A stretch of 64,000 nucleotides of DNA from JAIYDJ01 sp031400505 (GCA_031400505.1 JANNPZ010000086.1:8511-72510), one strand, 5' to 3'; shown: positions 16,462-25,451, counted from the stretch's first letter. A program made the numbers and translations. Notes: a model not told the origin generated them from the sequence alone.

Positions 16462-16830
16462 TCACTTCAGGCGGAAAGTGAAGTGTTTGCGCACCGTTTC
16501 GGTTATCTGCCAGGTGCCTTTGAACGCCGCATCGACCACGAAAGCATCGCCCGCGGTCAAGGTCACCGGGGTGCCGCCGCCGGGGGTGCCGTCGTCGGGA
16601 GTAATGGTGACAGAGCCTGCGATCATGTGAACGAATTCGGCTGCGGTGTAGCTGGCACGATAGCTGCCCGGGGTGCATTCCCAATATCCCGCAATCGTCG
16701 TGCCATCCGGCGCGGCGTGTAGGACCCAGGTGGTCATCCGGGGCTGGCCTGCGATGGGCACCCAGCCGGGAATATCGGCCGTATTGGCGGTGACGGCAGA
16801 AAGGTCGGGCAGTTTGGTGACGGTTTGCAA
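16462..16830 (-). CDS. cupin-domain protein (DUF861 type)
   Basis: A small beta-barrel protein of 122 residues. The cupin core is WVLHAAPDGTTIAGYWECTPGSY, EFVHMIAGSVTITPDDG and AGDAFVVDAAFKGTWQI, matching cupin_3/DUF861 proteins related to ureidoglycolate and (S)-ureidoglycine enzymes. Metal-binding His residues are sparse, so catalysis is uncertain. The likely start is TTG at 16830 because AAAGGTG lies just upstream; an ATG-initiated frame to 16926 would add 32 residues without similarity. Isolated on the minus strand, divergent from the DUF5367 gene. Confidence 0.75.
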   Translation of the reverse strand: MQTVTKLPDLSAVTANTADIPGWVPIAGQPRMTTWVLHAAPDGTTIAGYWECTPGSYRASYTAAEFVHMIAGSVTITPDDGTPGGGTPVTLTAGDAFVVDAAFKGTWQITETVRKHFTFRLK

Positions 16831-16894
16831 GGGGCACCTTTTGGTCGCTTGACCGGTGCTAGCGCGAACCTGGCGACAGGGCAATGGATTGATG

Positions 16895-16944
16895 CTTGTA
16901 GCGACTGCTACTTCCGTGTAGATCATATGTAGCTATCGCTACAC
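16895..16944. promoter_or_regulatory. possible shared operator between cupin and DUF5367 genes
   Basis: The 127-base divergent spacer has two imperfect copies of TAGCGACTGCTAC-like sequence: GTAGCGACTGCTACTTC at 16898 and GTAGCTATCGCTACACG at 16929. Each is itself palindromic (GTAGC-N-GCTAC), with about 31 bases between them. Spaced palindromes in a divergent promoter suggest a dimeric repressor, for example of TetR or ArsR/HxlR type. No regulator gene adjoins. Confidence 0.45.
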
Positions 16945-16957
16945 GTGGGGGAATCAC

Positions 16958-17377
16958 ATGGATCGGGTTGGTTTGCGCCAAATAGGAGTTTTTGCAGCGC
17001 TGGGGGCCGTGATTTGGTTTGCAGTGACGCTTCTGTTGCGTTTTTTCGTGGTCCAAGAGATCACGGACGGACCATGGCGGCTGGCGCTTTACGGGTTGGG
17101 GGTTCCGTCGGGCGCGCTCGTGATGTGGGTCTTTCATCTTGCGGGGGCGCGCAAGGGCCAGATGTTCACCGCAATTGCAATCGGCACGATGGTGGCAGTC
17201 ATCCTCGATGGGTTGGCGATCGGCTGGGCGCGCGGGATTTACGGCAGCGATCCGTCGCGGGTGACGGATGCCGCCGGGGTGATTCTGTGGGGCGCGGGCA
17301 TCGGGATGCTGATGGCGCTGTGGCTTGACCTGCGCAAGACCCGGCGCCCGACACTTGACGCAAGAAGGTTGGACTGA
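16958..17377 (+). CDS. DUF5367 family membrane protein
   Basis: A 139-residue protein with four membrane helices: residues 10-30, 40-60, 70-90 and 103-122. The order and length agree with the DUF5367 family, whose function is unknown. The C-terminus (LRKTRRPTLDARRLD) is positively charged and so probably cytosolic. The upstream spacer holds GTAGCGA-type repeats (AGCGACTGCTAC, AGCTATCGCTAC) around 16896-16942 that could be an operator shared with the divergent cupin gene. Confidence 0.75.
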   Translation: MDRVGLRQIGVFAALGAVIWFAVTLLLRFFVVQEITDGPWRLALYGLGVPSGALVMWVFHLAGARKGQMFTAIAIGTMVAVILDGLAIGWARGIYGSDPSRVTDAAGVILWGAGIGMLMALWLDLRKTRRPTLDARRLD

Positions 17378-17534
17378 AAGTGTCAGCTTATTGATCAAGG
17401 ATCATAGATCCGACGAAGCTTTGGCCATTCAGCGCATGAACCAGAAGCGTCATCCGCCAAAGGATGAGTCGATTGTTGCGTCGATGCGGTCTGGAGACAC
17501 CTTTGGACACCCCCTTTTTTGAAAGCGGTTTGAC

Positions 17535-18020
17535 GTGAGTTTTGAGCACAGTCACCTTGGCAAAATCCGCCGACTTGTGGGTTCGCAACTGTTGTTGGTG
17601 CCCGGTGCACGCGCCGTGATCCTGAATTCGGATGAAAAGGTGCTGCTTCAACGGCGAAAGGATCTTGGCGTCTGGGGCCTGCCCGGTGGAAATGCCGAAC
17701 CGGGCGAAGATTTGAAAACGGTCGTTGTGCGTGAGGTTTTCGAAGAAACAGGCCTGACCATCGCGGACGCCAGGCCATTTGGTTTTGGTAGCAACCCCGA
17801 CCTGGAGACGGTCAGATTTCCGAACGGAGACCTGTGCCAGTTTTTCGTTCTCAACTTCTTCACAAGATCATTTTCGGGACATCTGGAAATGCTGGATGGC
17901 GAAAGCCTCGCGCTTGATTGGTTTGATCTGGGCAGTCTTCCTGCGACGTTGCCCAACATGCGCGCCAGTTTGCGTGCCTACGAGGCCTACTGTTCCACGG
18001 GGGAATTTCAATTGTTCTGA
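17535..18020 (+). CDS. Nudix hydrolase
   Basis: A 161-residue Nudix-fold pyrophosphohydrolase. The Nudix box is complete: G-x5-E-x7-REVFEETGL within GGNAEPGEDLKTVVVREVFEETGL (about residues 50-74), with both metal-binding Glu residues. ARAVILNSDEKVLLQRRKDLGVWGLPGG precedes it. The substrate may be a modified nucleotide or nucleotide sugar; it cannot be set from sequence. The start is GTG at 17535, with only a weak upstream GAAAG; no better in-frame start exists near the family's usual N-terminus. Single gene. Confidence 0.88.
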   Translation: MSFEHSHLGKIRRLVGSQLLLVPGARAVILNSDEKVLLQRRKDLGVWGLPGGNAEPGEDLKTVVVREVFEETGLTIADARPFGFGSNPDLETVRFPNGDLCQFFVLNFFTRSFSGHLEMLDGESLALDWFDLGSLPATLPNMRASLRAYEAYCSTGEFQLF

Positions 18021-18112
18021 ATCTACATGCGCAACGCATGGCGCGGGCCCCGTCGCCTGTGCGCTTTTGGCGGGGAAACCACAGCGACCCCGGGGCAAAA
18101 GGCAAGCCGCGC

Positions 18113-18616
18113 CTAGCGTTCGCTGTCGCGCAGACCGATGCTTTTCAGCAAAAGCCGCCCCTCGACCAGCGTCAAAAGGCGCAAGGCCTCGGTCTGGTTC
18201 TGCCCGTCAAGCTGCGCGGTGATCCAGTCGAGAAAGCCATTGCCGATCTTCTGGCCCACGGCAAAGTAGAATGCATCACCCCGCGCCGCCCGCGCGGCCA
18301 CCTCGAGCCAAAGTTGCATGTAGGGCCAGACGTCATCGCCCGATGTCAACTGGAACAACTGCCGCCGCAACCGCCCCGCCGGCAGCGGCTGGGGGCTGGT
18401 GCGGGATACAAGATGGTTGGTCAGACGTTGGGCAAGGCAGTGCAGGATGGCCGAAATGACGGCTGGCTTGTCCTTGAAATAGTACAACAGCATGCGGTCA
18501 CTGACCCCGGCAGAGGCGGCAAGCGGGCGCAACGTCGCTGCGGCAAGGCCCTGCGCAAGGACAAAATCTGCCATGCGTTCGATCAGCTGTTGGTTGCGGT
18601 CGACAAGGTCGGTCAT
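18113..18616 (-). CDS. TetR-family transcriptional regulator
   Basis: A 167-residue regulator. The N-terminal helix-turn-helix is RNQQLIERMADFVLAQGLAAATLRPLAASAGVSDRMLLYYFKDKPAVISAIL (residues about 7-58), with recognition helix GVSDRMLLYYF. The remaining 110 residues are an all-helical ligand and dimer domain. The start MTDLVDRNQQ at 18616 is preferred over an ATG at 18658 that adds 14 atypical residues. Divergent from the His-tailed EamA transporter 112 bases away, its probable target. Confidence 0.87.
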   Translation of the reverse strand: MTDLVDRNQQLIERMADFVLAQGLAAATLRPLAASAGVSDRMLLYYFKDKPAVISAILHCLAQRLTNHLVSRTSPQPLPAGRLRRQLFQLTSGDDVWPYMQLWLEVAARAARGDAFYFAVGQKIGNGFLDWITAQLDGQNQTEALRLLTLVEGRLLLKSIGLRDSER

Positions 18617-18728
18617 GTGGCAGGCCCATTCCAGCAATACCCGCCCTTGTTCTTGCACGATACTGCCGGCGCGAAAAGCCTGACATGTGAGGGCTTGCCG
18701 ATACCGCCCGTGCGGCTAGGGTAACCTC

Positions 18729-19781
18729 ATGTCGCGCCATGGGATCGCCATTGCCTTGCTGTCTGCGTTCCTGTTCGGGGCTAGCACGCCTTGGGCGAAG
18801 ATTTTGCTTGGGGCGTTGGACCCCTGGATGCTTGCAGGGCTGCTGTATCTTGGGGCCGGGGTTGGGTTGGCCATCGTTCAGGTTGCAACGCGCGCCTTGG
18901 GTCGATCTGTGGGCGAAGCGCCACTGCGTCGCAGTGATTTGCCCGTGCTGGGGCTCGTGGTTCTGGCGGGGGGTATAGCTGCACCGCTTTTGTTGATGTT
19001 CGGACTGGCGCGAACAGGTTCAGCCACGGCATCGCTTCTGCTGAACGTAGAGGGACTTGCGACGATGGCCATCGCCTGGCTGGTCTACCGCGAGAATGTC
19101 GACAACAGGTTGCTGATCGGCGCATTCGCCATTCTGGCCGGGGCCGCCGTGCTGTCATGGCAAGGGTTGGGGCAACTGGACCAGGGTGCCCTGTTCATCC
19201 TGGGGGCCTGCCTTTGCTGGGGCATGGACAACAATCTGACGCGCAAGCTTTCGTCGGCAGATCCGGTGCAGATCGCGATGATCAAGGGGTTGGTTGCCGG
19301 GGCAGTGAATTGCGCGCTGGCATTGGGGTTGGGTGCCGAAGTGCCGGGGCTGATGGTGGTGGCGGGCGCGGCAATGGTCGGATTTCTGGGATACGGCGTC
19401 AGTGTTGCGCTGTTCGTGCTGGCGCTGCGGTATCTTGGGGCGGCGCGGACCGGAGCCTATTTCGGGCTTGCGCCATTTGTGGGCGCCATTGTGGCGGTGG
19501 TTTTTCTGGCAGAGACCGTCGACGGACAACTGCTGCTGGCGGGCGGGCTGATGGCGCTGGGGCTGTGGCTGCACCTGACCGAACAGCACGCACATCCGCA
19601 TCGACATGAGGTGCAAGAGCATGAGCATCGCCACCGGCACGATGCGCACCACCAGCACGCGCATGGCCCGGACGATCCACCGGGCGAGCCGCACAGCCAT
19701 TGGCACCGACACGAGCCGCGGGAACATTCGCATCCGCATTTTCCCGATCTGCACCATCGGCACGGGCACAGGCAGGGCTAA
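18729..19781 (+). CDS. EamA/DMT-superfamily transporter with histidine-rich cytosolic or periplasmic tail
   Basis: A 350-residue protein. Ten hydrophobic helices fill residues 1-285 as two EamA repeats (FLFGASTPWAKILLGALDPWMLAGLLYLGAG and ILGACLCWGMDNNLTRKLSSADPVQIAMIKGLVAG). The last 65 residues (about 286-350) are hydrophilic and extremely His-rich, with more than 20 His in HxH, HxHxH and HRHRH patterns. Such tails are typical of zinc, nickel or cobalt transporters and storage sites rather than of DMT metabolite exporters. A divergent TetR gene probably controls it. Family by fold is sure; metal substrate is inference. Confidence 0.87.
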   Translation: MSRHGIAIALLSAFLFGASTPWAKILLGALDPWMLAGLLYLGAGVGLAIVQVATRALGRSVGEAPLRRSDLPVLGLVVLAGGIAAPLLLMFGLARTGSATASLLLNVEGLATMAIAWLVYRENVDNRLLIGAFAILAGAAVLSWQGLGQLDQGALFILGACLCWGMDNNLTRKLSSADPVQIAMIKGLVAGAVNCALALGLGAEVPGLMVVAGAAMVGFLGYGVSVALFVLALRYLGAARTGAYFGLAPFVGAIVAVVFLAETVDGQLLLAGGLMALGLWLHLTEQHAHPHRHEVQEHEHRHRHDAHHQHAHGPDDPPGEPHSHWHRHEPREHSHPHFPDLHHRHGHRQG

Positions 19782-19784
19782 GGT

Positions 19785-20471
19785 TCAGACGGCAGAACTT
19801 GGTGTCTGGCTGCGGGCAAAGATGTAGAAATCTGCAAAACTGGTGTCGCGTTTGCGTTTGGGAACGTAAGGAAACCTGTTCGGGATGCGCTGAACAAGTT
19901 GCCAGCGGCCCGATTGTGTCTGGGCGACCCAGTCCGTGAACTTGCGATGCCGGACATGACCCAAGGCCACTGGCCCTTCGGCATCTTCGCAGTCAGACGC
20001 ATAGGCGATCACAAAACGTGTCGCCCGGTCAAAGAGTTCATGCATATAGCTTTCGAACACCGCGTCTTCGACCAGATGATAGATCACATCCAAAGACAGC
20101 GTCAGTTCCGCTGTCTCTGCGCCTTGCGTTCCGGAAAGGGCAAAGCGTTTGGTTGCATCCCCGGCAAACGCCGCCCGGCACAGGTCAATCGAGTGTTGCG
20201 ACACATCCAGCCCAAGATAGGCCGGATAGCGTGCCAGGCGCAGCTGGTTGCCATCGCCGCAGCCCAGTTCGATCACCGAGCCAATGGCGTTGTCGTGGAC
20301 AAACCGGTTCAACACCTCGGCCTTGAATTCGGCCAGCCGCCCGTAAGACCCCGCACCCGAATTTCCCGCCGCTGCATAACGTTGCTGCCAATAGTCGGCA
20401 GAACTTTCGATCTTGAATTGCGGACGGCTGGGAAACAATCGGTTCAGCAAGGACCGGACGAAAATCGGCAT
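19785..20471 (-). CDS. class I SAM-dependent methyltransferase
   Basis: A 228-residue Rossmann-fold methyltransferase. Motif I is VIELGCGDGNQ (about residues 65-75), acidic motif II follows at YLGLDVSQHSIDLC, and the motif IV region is LTLSLDVIYHLVED. The N-terminus RSLLNRLFPSRPQFKIESSADYWQQRYAAAGNSG is like that of small-molecule or sugar methyltransferases, and the substrate is unknown. It lies between the convergent EamA gene and the succinate-semialdehyde dehydrogenase gene, 34 bases from the stop of the latter, on the same strand. Confidence 0.85.
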   Translation of the reverse strand: MPIFVRSLLNRLFPSRPQFKIESSADYWQQRYAAAGNSGAGSYGRLAEFKAEVLNRFVHDNAIGSVIELGCGDGNQLRLARYPAYLGLDVSQHSIDLCRAAFAGDATKRFALSGTQGAETAELTLSLDVIYHLVEDAVFESYMHELFDRATRFVIAYASDCEDAEGPVALGHVRHRKFTDWVAQTQSGRWQLVQRIPNRFPYVPKRKRDTSFADFYIFARSQTPSSAV

Positions 20472-20505
20472 GGTGCTGGGCGCTCCGGTTTGGCTGCTGG
20501 ATGGA

Positions 20506-21984
20506 TCAGATGCTGAGGCAGATGTACTTCATCTCGAGATAGTCCTCCATGCCGTGATGCGATCCCTCACGTCCCAGCCCGGATTGCTTGACGCCGCCGA
20601 ACGGGGCGACTTCGGTGGAAATGATCCCGGTGTTGACCCCGACGATGCCGTATTCCAACGCTTCTTGCACGCGGGTGATCCGTCCGATGTCGCGGGCATA
20701 GAAATACGACGCAAGCCCGAAAATGGTGGCGTTGGCCTTTTCAATCACTTCTTCCTCGGTGTCGAACTTGAACAGCGGGGCAAGCGGGCCAAAGGTCTCT
20801 TCATTGGTGACCAGCATGGCATCTGTTACGCCGGTCAGGATGGTGGGTTCAAAGAACGATCCCCCCAGCGCGTGACGGTGCCCGCCCATGGTGATCTTTG
20901 CCCCCTTTGCGGTGGCGTCGGCGATGTGTTCCTCAACCTTTTCCACGGCCGCCATGTTGACCAGAGGGCCAAACTCGACGACGTCCTTCAACCCGTCGCC
21001 AACCCTGGTTTTCGCAAGCGCCTGCGTCAGCCTTTCGGCAAAGGCGTCATACACGCCAGCCTGCACATAGATGCGGTTGGCGCAAACGCAGGTCTGGCCG
21101 TTGTTGCGGAACTTCGACAGCATCGCACCGGCCACGGCCGCATCCAGATCGGCGTCGTCGAACACGATGAAAGGCGCGTTGCCGCCCAGTTCCATCGAAC
21201 ATTTCATCACTTGATCCGCCGCCTGGCGCAACAGGATTCGGCCCACCTCAGTAGACCCGGTAAAGGTAAGTTTGCGCACGATCGGGTTTTCGCAGAATTC
21301 CTTGCCGATGTCGGACGACCTTTTCGACGTGATCACCGAAAAGATGCCTCCGGGCAGGCCAGCGCGTTCGGCCAGTACCGCCAGCGCAAGCGCTGACAGC
21401 GGGGTCTCTGCCGCAGGCCGCGCCACAAACCCGCATCCGACCGCGAGCGCGGGGGCGCATTTGCGGGTGATCATGGCGTTGGGAAAGTTCCACGGTGTGA
21501 TCGAGCCCACCACGCCAATCGGCTGCTTGATGACGGAAATCCGCTTGTCGCGCTGATGCCCGGGAATCGTCTCGCCATAAACCCGCTTGGTCTCCTCGGC
21601 AAACCATTCGACGAAAGACGCACCATAGGCGATCTCGCCCTTGGCCTCGGCCAGCGGTTTGCCCATCTCTGCGGTCAGGATCATGCCAAGATCGTCCTGA
21701 TTGGCCATCATCAGATCGAACCAGCGCCGCAACAGGATGCTGCGCTCCTTGGCCGTGCGGGACGCCCATTCCTTTTGTGCCACCTGTGCTGCGGCAATCG
21801 CGCGGGCCGTCTCGGCACGGCCAAGGTTGGGAACATGCGCGATCACATCGCCGCGCGCCGGATTGATGACGGCAAAAGTGCCGCCATCATCGGCAAGGAT
21901 CCAGGCACCCGCGACATAGGCGCGGGTCGCCAGCAAAGATGGATCCTTCAGCAAGGATGCAAGGTCTGTGACGGTGTCGAGCAT
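20506..21984 (-). CDS. gabD: NAD(P)-dependent succinate-semialdehyde dehydrogenase
   Basis: Aldehyde dehydrogenase of 492 residues, best matching the GabD branch (4-aminobutyrate degradation, succinate semialdehyde to succinate). The cofactor/substrate segments ITPWNFPNAMITRKCAPALAVGC and FTGSTEVGR are intact. The catalytic Glu is in CSMELGGNAP and the catalytic Cys near residue 299 is in NNGQTCVCANRIYV. The C-terminal SSADH-type motif is FGLASYFYARD and GVNTGIISTEVAPFGGVKQSGLGREG. A second Cys two residues after the catalytic one, as in plant and bacterial SSADHs, may be redox-regulated. Alone; no gabT nearby. Confidence 0.92.
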   Translation of the reverse strand: MLDTVTDLASLLKDPSLLATRAYVAGAWILADDGGTFAVINPARGDVIAHVPNLGRAETARAIAAAQVAQKEWASRTAKERSILLRRWFDLMMANQDDLGMILTAEMGKPLAEAKGEIAYGASFVEWFAEETKRVYGETIPGHQRDKRISVIKQPIGVVGSITPWNFPNAMITRKCAPALAVGCGFVARPAAETPLSALALAVLAERAGLPGGIFSVITSKRSSDIGKEFCENPIVRKLTFTGSTEVGRILLRQAADQVMKCSMELGGNAPFIVFDDADLDAAVAGAMLSKFRNNGQTCVCANRIYVQAGVYDAFAERLTQALAKTRVGDGLKDVVEFGPLVNMAAVEKVEEHIADATAKGAKITMGGHRHALGGSFFEPTILTGVTDAMLVTNEETFGPLAPLFKFDTEEEVIEKANATIFGLASYFYARDIGRITRVQEALEYGIVGVNTGIISTEVAPFGGVKQSGLGREGSHHGMEDYLEMKYICLSI

Positions 21985-22010
21985 GAAGGCCTCCCCTTTT
22001 CAGTTGGTTC

Positions 22011-22850
22011 ATGCAAAACATGACCGCGCGAAAATGTCCAGTTTCTGACAAGGAATTTGATCAAATGATGGATGCGGACCGGTCCTATGCCAATGCGGAT
22101 TTCATTTCGGGGGCAGACGCGATTGCGGCGCGCTGGCCGGTGGACGCGGCGGCCTATCGCGCAGCGCTTGGGGCGCGGGCCGTGCTCGGCCTCGCCTACG
22201 GGCAGGGTCAAAGACAGCGGTTCGATCTGTTTCGCCCCGAAGGTTCCGTGAACGGTCTGCTGATGTTTGTCCATGGTGGTTACTGGATGGCACGCGATCG
22301 CAGCGACTGGTCGCATCTGGCCGCCGGGGCAAACGCGCGCGGCTGGGCTGTGGTAATGCCGTCCTACACGCGCGCTCCGGACGCGCGGATTGCCGCGATG
22401 ACGACCGAGATCACCCGGGCGACCCGGCGGGCCATGGCACTGATCGCTCCGGTTGGGCCGCTGGTCGTGACGGGCCATTCAGCAGGCGGGCAACTGGCGG
22501 CGCGGCTGGCGTGTGGCGATCAGACCTTGCCGCTTGCGCGCGTCGTGCCGATTTCCCCTGTTGCCGAATTGGAACCCCTGATCGCTACCCGAATGAACGA
22601 CACGTTGCGAATCGATCATTCCGAAGCCGCCAGCGAAAGCCCGGCGCGCCTGCACCCGAGATCCGGCATTTCGGCCCATGTCTGGGTCGGCGGGCAAGAG
22701 CGTCCGGCTTTCCTGTGGCAGGCGCGGACCCTGTCCGAAGCATGGGGCTGCCCCTGGACGGTTGCAACCGGCCGGCACCACTTCGATGTGATCGACGATC
22801 TGGCCAATCCCAAATCCGCGTTGATGGCCGCACTCCTTGATGGCCTCTGA
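22011..22850 (+). CDS. alpha/beta hydrolase, arylformamidase-like
   Basis: A 279-residue hydrolase of the carboxylesterase/kynurenine formamidase subgroup. The oxyanion motif is HGGYWM (about 85-90) and the nucleophile elbow is GHSAGG (about 150-155). A C-terminal catalytic His sits in GRHHFDVIDDL; the acidic residue is probably the Asp before it in the AWGCPWTV-region strand. The HGGYW block and the N-terminal Y-N-P-like region fit arylformamidase-type enzymes, but tryptophan-pathway genes are absent here. The ATG at 22011 is used; 22020 is equally possible because no clear ribosome binding site exists. Confidence 0.85.
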   Translation: MQNMTARKCPVSDKEFDQMMDADRSYANADFISGADAIAARWPVDAAAYRAALGARAVLGLAYGQGQRQRFDLFRPEGSVNGLLMFVHGGYWMARDRSDWSHLAAGANARGWAVVMPSYTRAPDARIAAMTTEITRATRRAMALIAPVGPLVVTGHSAGGQLAARLACGDQTLPLARVVPISPVAELEPLIATRMNDTLRIDHSEAASESPARLHPRSGISAHVWVGGQERPAFLWQARTLSEAWGCPWTVATGRHHFDVIDDLANPKSALMAALLDGL

Positions 22851-22859
22851 CCCGGTCCC

Positions 22860-22926
22860 ATTCATCTTGGCTCAAATATCCCGGGGGGAGAGGTGCGCCA
22901 GCACCGAGGGGGGCAGGCCCCCCTTT
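22860..22926 (-). repeat. dispersed GGGATATTT repeat, copy 3
   Basis: Read on the minus strand: a GC-rich inverted stem (GGGGGGCCTGCCCCCCTC), then CCCCCCGGGATATTTGA and the tail GCCAAGATGAAT. It sits between the stops of two convergent genes. Opposite orientation to copies 1 and 2. Confidence 0.6.
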
Positions 22927-22931
22927 CGCCG

Positions 22932-23258
22932 TCAGGACGCGTTCACCCGCTCGATGTAGGAGCGCATTTCCTCGGCCTCAAGGCGCGCATCCCGCAAACC
23001 TTCCATGGCGGCCCGCAATTCTGCTTCGGTCTGGGTAATCTGGTTCAGCAGGTCTGCCTCGCGCGTTTCCACATAAAGCATCGCCTGATCCCGCATTTCT
23101 TCGGCGTCGTGCAACGATTGCGCCAGACGGTCCATTTCGGCCACATCGCCGCCAGCGACCCGTGTAAAGCGGTGCAACAGCCAATAGGTGAACCAGCCCA
23201 TCGCAAAGGCCAGAAGCAGGATGACGGCGGTGGCGACGACTAACTCGGTGCGATTCAT
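22932..23258 (-). CDS. small membrane-anchored coiled-coil protein
   Basis: A 108-residue protein: an N-terminal membrane helix (residues 5-25, VVATAVILLLAFAMGWFTYWL) followed by a charged heptad-like segment (40-105). The latter contains MDRLAQSLHDAEEMRDQAMLYVETREADLL and EAELRAAMEGLRDARLEAEEMRSYIERV. This is likely an N-in, cytosolic or periplasmic coiled coil. No family recognised. The ATG at 23258 is taken, ahead of 10 extra residues in a longer frame. It lies just downstream of the OmpA-like gene on the same strand and may be co-transcribed. Confidence 0.75.
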   Translation of the reverse strand: MNRTELVVATAVILLLAFAMGWFTYWLLHRFTRVAGGDVAEMDRLAQSLHDAEEMRDQAMLYVETREADLLNQITQTEAELRAAMEGLRDARLEAEEMRSYIERVNAS

Positions 23259-23333
23259 GATGCTTGTGTAAATGCATTGGCCGGGCAACCGTCGTCAAGA
23301 TGCTGTCGACATCGCAGGGGCGACGCGCCGGGA

Positions 23334-25451
23334 TCAACCGTTGCCGTCCGCCGGGCGCGGTTCCGGGCGGCGGGTTGGCTCGGCGGGCGCAAGCGAGGGG
23401 CTGGTGTCGCCGGAAAAATCCGGGCTCTCGGCGGCGGGTGAGGGTTTTGGCTCGCTCCTGGTAGCAGCCGCGCGGTCGGGCGGGTTGGTTGCCTGTGGGG
23501 TCGCGGTTTCGATGGGCGGCTCCGCTACGCCGGATGCAGCGACAGCATTTGCCGCGGTTCCGGCTTTGGACGGATCGCCGGCCGGATCGGTCGGCGCATC
23601 ACCCCCGGGCGGCAACGCATCAGCCTGTTGCGCGATCAACGCGATTTCGATCCGGCGATTGGCCTCGCGTCCCACCTCGATCTGATTGTCGGCAATCGGC
23701 CGGGTTTCACCATATCCGACGGCGCGGATGGCCGAAACATCCACCTGACGGCCCTGCAAGCCCAAAAGCACCGCCTCGGCCCGGGCCTGGCTCAGCGCGC
23801 GGTTTCCTTCCTCTGAACCCTGAGAATCGGTGTGACCCGAGATTTCCATCGCGATTGCGGTACAATCCGTCAAGGCGACAGCCAGCGCGTCCATCACCCC
23901 GACGGCACTTCTGTCGATTTCCGCCGATCCCGGTTCGAACGTGACTTTCGCAGCGGTCAGCACCGCAAGCACCCGTTCGGCGCATTCCTGCGGGGTGGGA
24001 AGAGCCGCGAGCGGATCGAGTTCTTCGTGGTAGACCACGTCAACCCTGAAACTTTGACCTTGCCCCAACTGGCGCGACAGGATCTGCGCGATCCGCGCGC
24101 GCGACAGCCGGGAACCGGTCAGGCCCGTTACTTCGACCATATCGGCCCGAACCTTGAGGCTGCCACTCGTCACCTCGGCCAGCGCCTCGAGCCCGGCCAG
24201 CACCCGCAACGGCCAGCCATCGGGCAATTCGGGGTCAAGACGGGTCGCCACGTAAACCTGATCCACCCCGAAACGCGCCTTGGCATAGCTTTCGACCGCC
24301 AATTGCAGGCGGTCATCGGTCAGGCGACCGCGCAATTCGACCCGGCCCGTCTCCGGCGCGCGGGTTGCAGTGAATTCGGCGGGTCCGGCAGGGGCCGCGT
24401 TGACTTTCTTGGCCAGCGTTGCGTCCAGCGAAAACAGATCGGGCAGGGCCGTGCGCAACTCGCCCACCACCCGGTCAAAGGTCGGTTGGCCAACCTCAGG
24501 ACCTGCCAACAGGGTCACATCGGCATCCGAAAATGTGATTGTCGCGTCCCCGAGTTCCGCCACCGCTGCAATCCCTGCCTCGGCCGCGGTGGCCCAGCTT
24601 GCCGTGGGCACACCAAGACCAATCGTGCATTCGGCCCGCCCGGTGGTGCCCGCCGCGACACCTGCCGCCTGAATGCGGGCCTGCGCCTGTTCGGTGTCGG
24701 CAGAACAGGCATCAAAGCGCGCGCCCTGACCGTCAAGGACAAACCGCAAGGTGAACGGTGTCAGTACAGGGCGCGGGGCCGATATGTTGATGGTGACCGC
24801 CAGGTCTTTTGGTCGCAGGCGGCCCAGGTCGGTTTCCAGTGCACGCTTTTCGGCTGCACTGGCGGCAATGGCCGTGATTTGAACTGCGTCGGCTGCCACA
24901 GAGATCTTTGACCTAGGCAGCAGTTCCAGCGCGGCAAGACCAAAGGAAAACGCCTCTTGCCAGCCCTTCGGAGCAGGATATGCGGCAGTTTCCAGCATGT
25001 CCGCCAAAGTCGTGCCGGCCTGCAGATTTTGCGCCCGCGCCATCAGATCGGCCTCGGCGCGGCCTTCGGGCAACAGACCAATCACCTGAATGCCATCGTC
25101 GTTGCGCAACATTTCGACCGAGAACCTCGGGGCATCAACGCTGCGCGCCGGGGTCACCTCGAACGCGTCCACCAGCCGGGTCGCCTCGACGACCTCACCT
25201 GCGAGATTGACCGCGCGAAAGCGGGTGACCTCGTTCGGGGCCATGCCGGACAAGGTAACGCGCAGGCCGTCCGCGCCAACTTCGGCCCAGGTGTAGCCTT
25301 CGGTCATCAACCGCGAGGTTATGGCGACTGCGGTGCGGTTTTCGATGACCACCGACGCGCCGAACGCAATCAGCGTCGACAGCGCAGCCGCAAGCGCAAA
25401 GGCCACAACCGCCAGCAAGGTTTGGGAACGCAGGAAACGTGGCAAAGTCAT
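23334..25451 (-). CDS. large OmpA-family cell-envelope protein
   Basis: A 705-residue protein with an N-terminal membrane helix (residues 8-30, QTLLAVVAFALAAALSTLIAFG), several BON-like/FIST-style beta-rich repeats (about 40-480) and a C-terminal OmpA peptidoglycan-binding domain. The latter reads EISGHTDSQGSEEGNRALSQARAEAVLLGL...YGETRPIADNQIEVGREANRRIEI (about 560-640). A Pro/Ala-rich tail of some 70 residues follows. It probably spans the inner membrane and contacts the murein. The ATG at 25451 is preferred to a TTG at 25475. Downstream of ubiA on the same strand, as in related genomes by memory. Confidence 0.85.
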   Translation of the reverse strand: MTLPRFLRSQTLLAVVAFALAAALSTLIAFGASVVIENRTAVAITSRLMTEGYTWAEVGADGLRVTLSGMAPNEVTRFRAVNLAGEVVEATRLVDAFEVTPARSVDAPRFSVEMLRNDDGIQVIGLLPEGRAEADLMARAQNLQAGTTLADMLETAAYPAPKGWQEAFSFGLAALELLPRSKISVAADAVQITAIAASAAEKRALETDLGRLRPKDLAVTINISAPRPVLTPFTLRFVLDGQGARFDACSADTEQAQARIQAAGVAAGTTGRAECTIGLGVPTASWATAAEAGIAAVAELGDATITFSDADVTLLAGPEVGQPTFDRVVGELRTALPDLFSLDATLAKKVNAAPAGPAEFTATRAPETGRVELRGRLTDDRLQLAVESYAKARFGVDQVYVATRLDPELPDGWPLRVLAGLEALAEVTSGSLKVRADMVEVTGLTGSRLSRARIAQILSRQLGQGQSFRVDVVYHEELDPLAALPTPQECAERVLAVLTAAKVTFEPGSAEIDRSAVGVMDALAVALTDCTAIAMEISGHTDSQGSEEGNRALSQARAEAVLLGLQGRQVDVSAIRAVGYGETRPIADNQIEVGREANRRIEIALIAQQADALPPGGDAPTDPAGDPSKAGTAANAVAASGVAEPPIETATPQATNPPDRAAATRSEPKPSPAAESPDFSGDTSPSLAPAEPTRRPEPRPADGNG

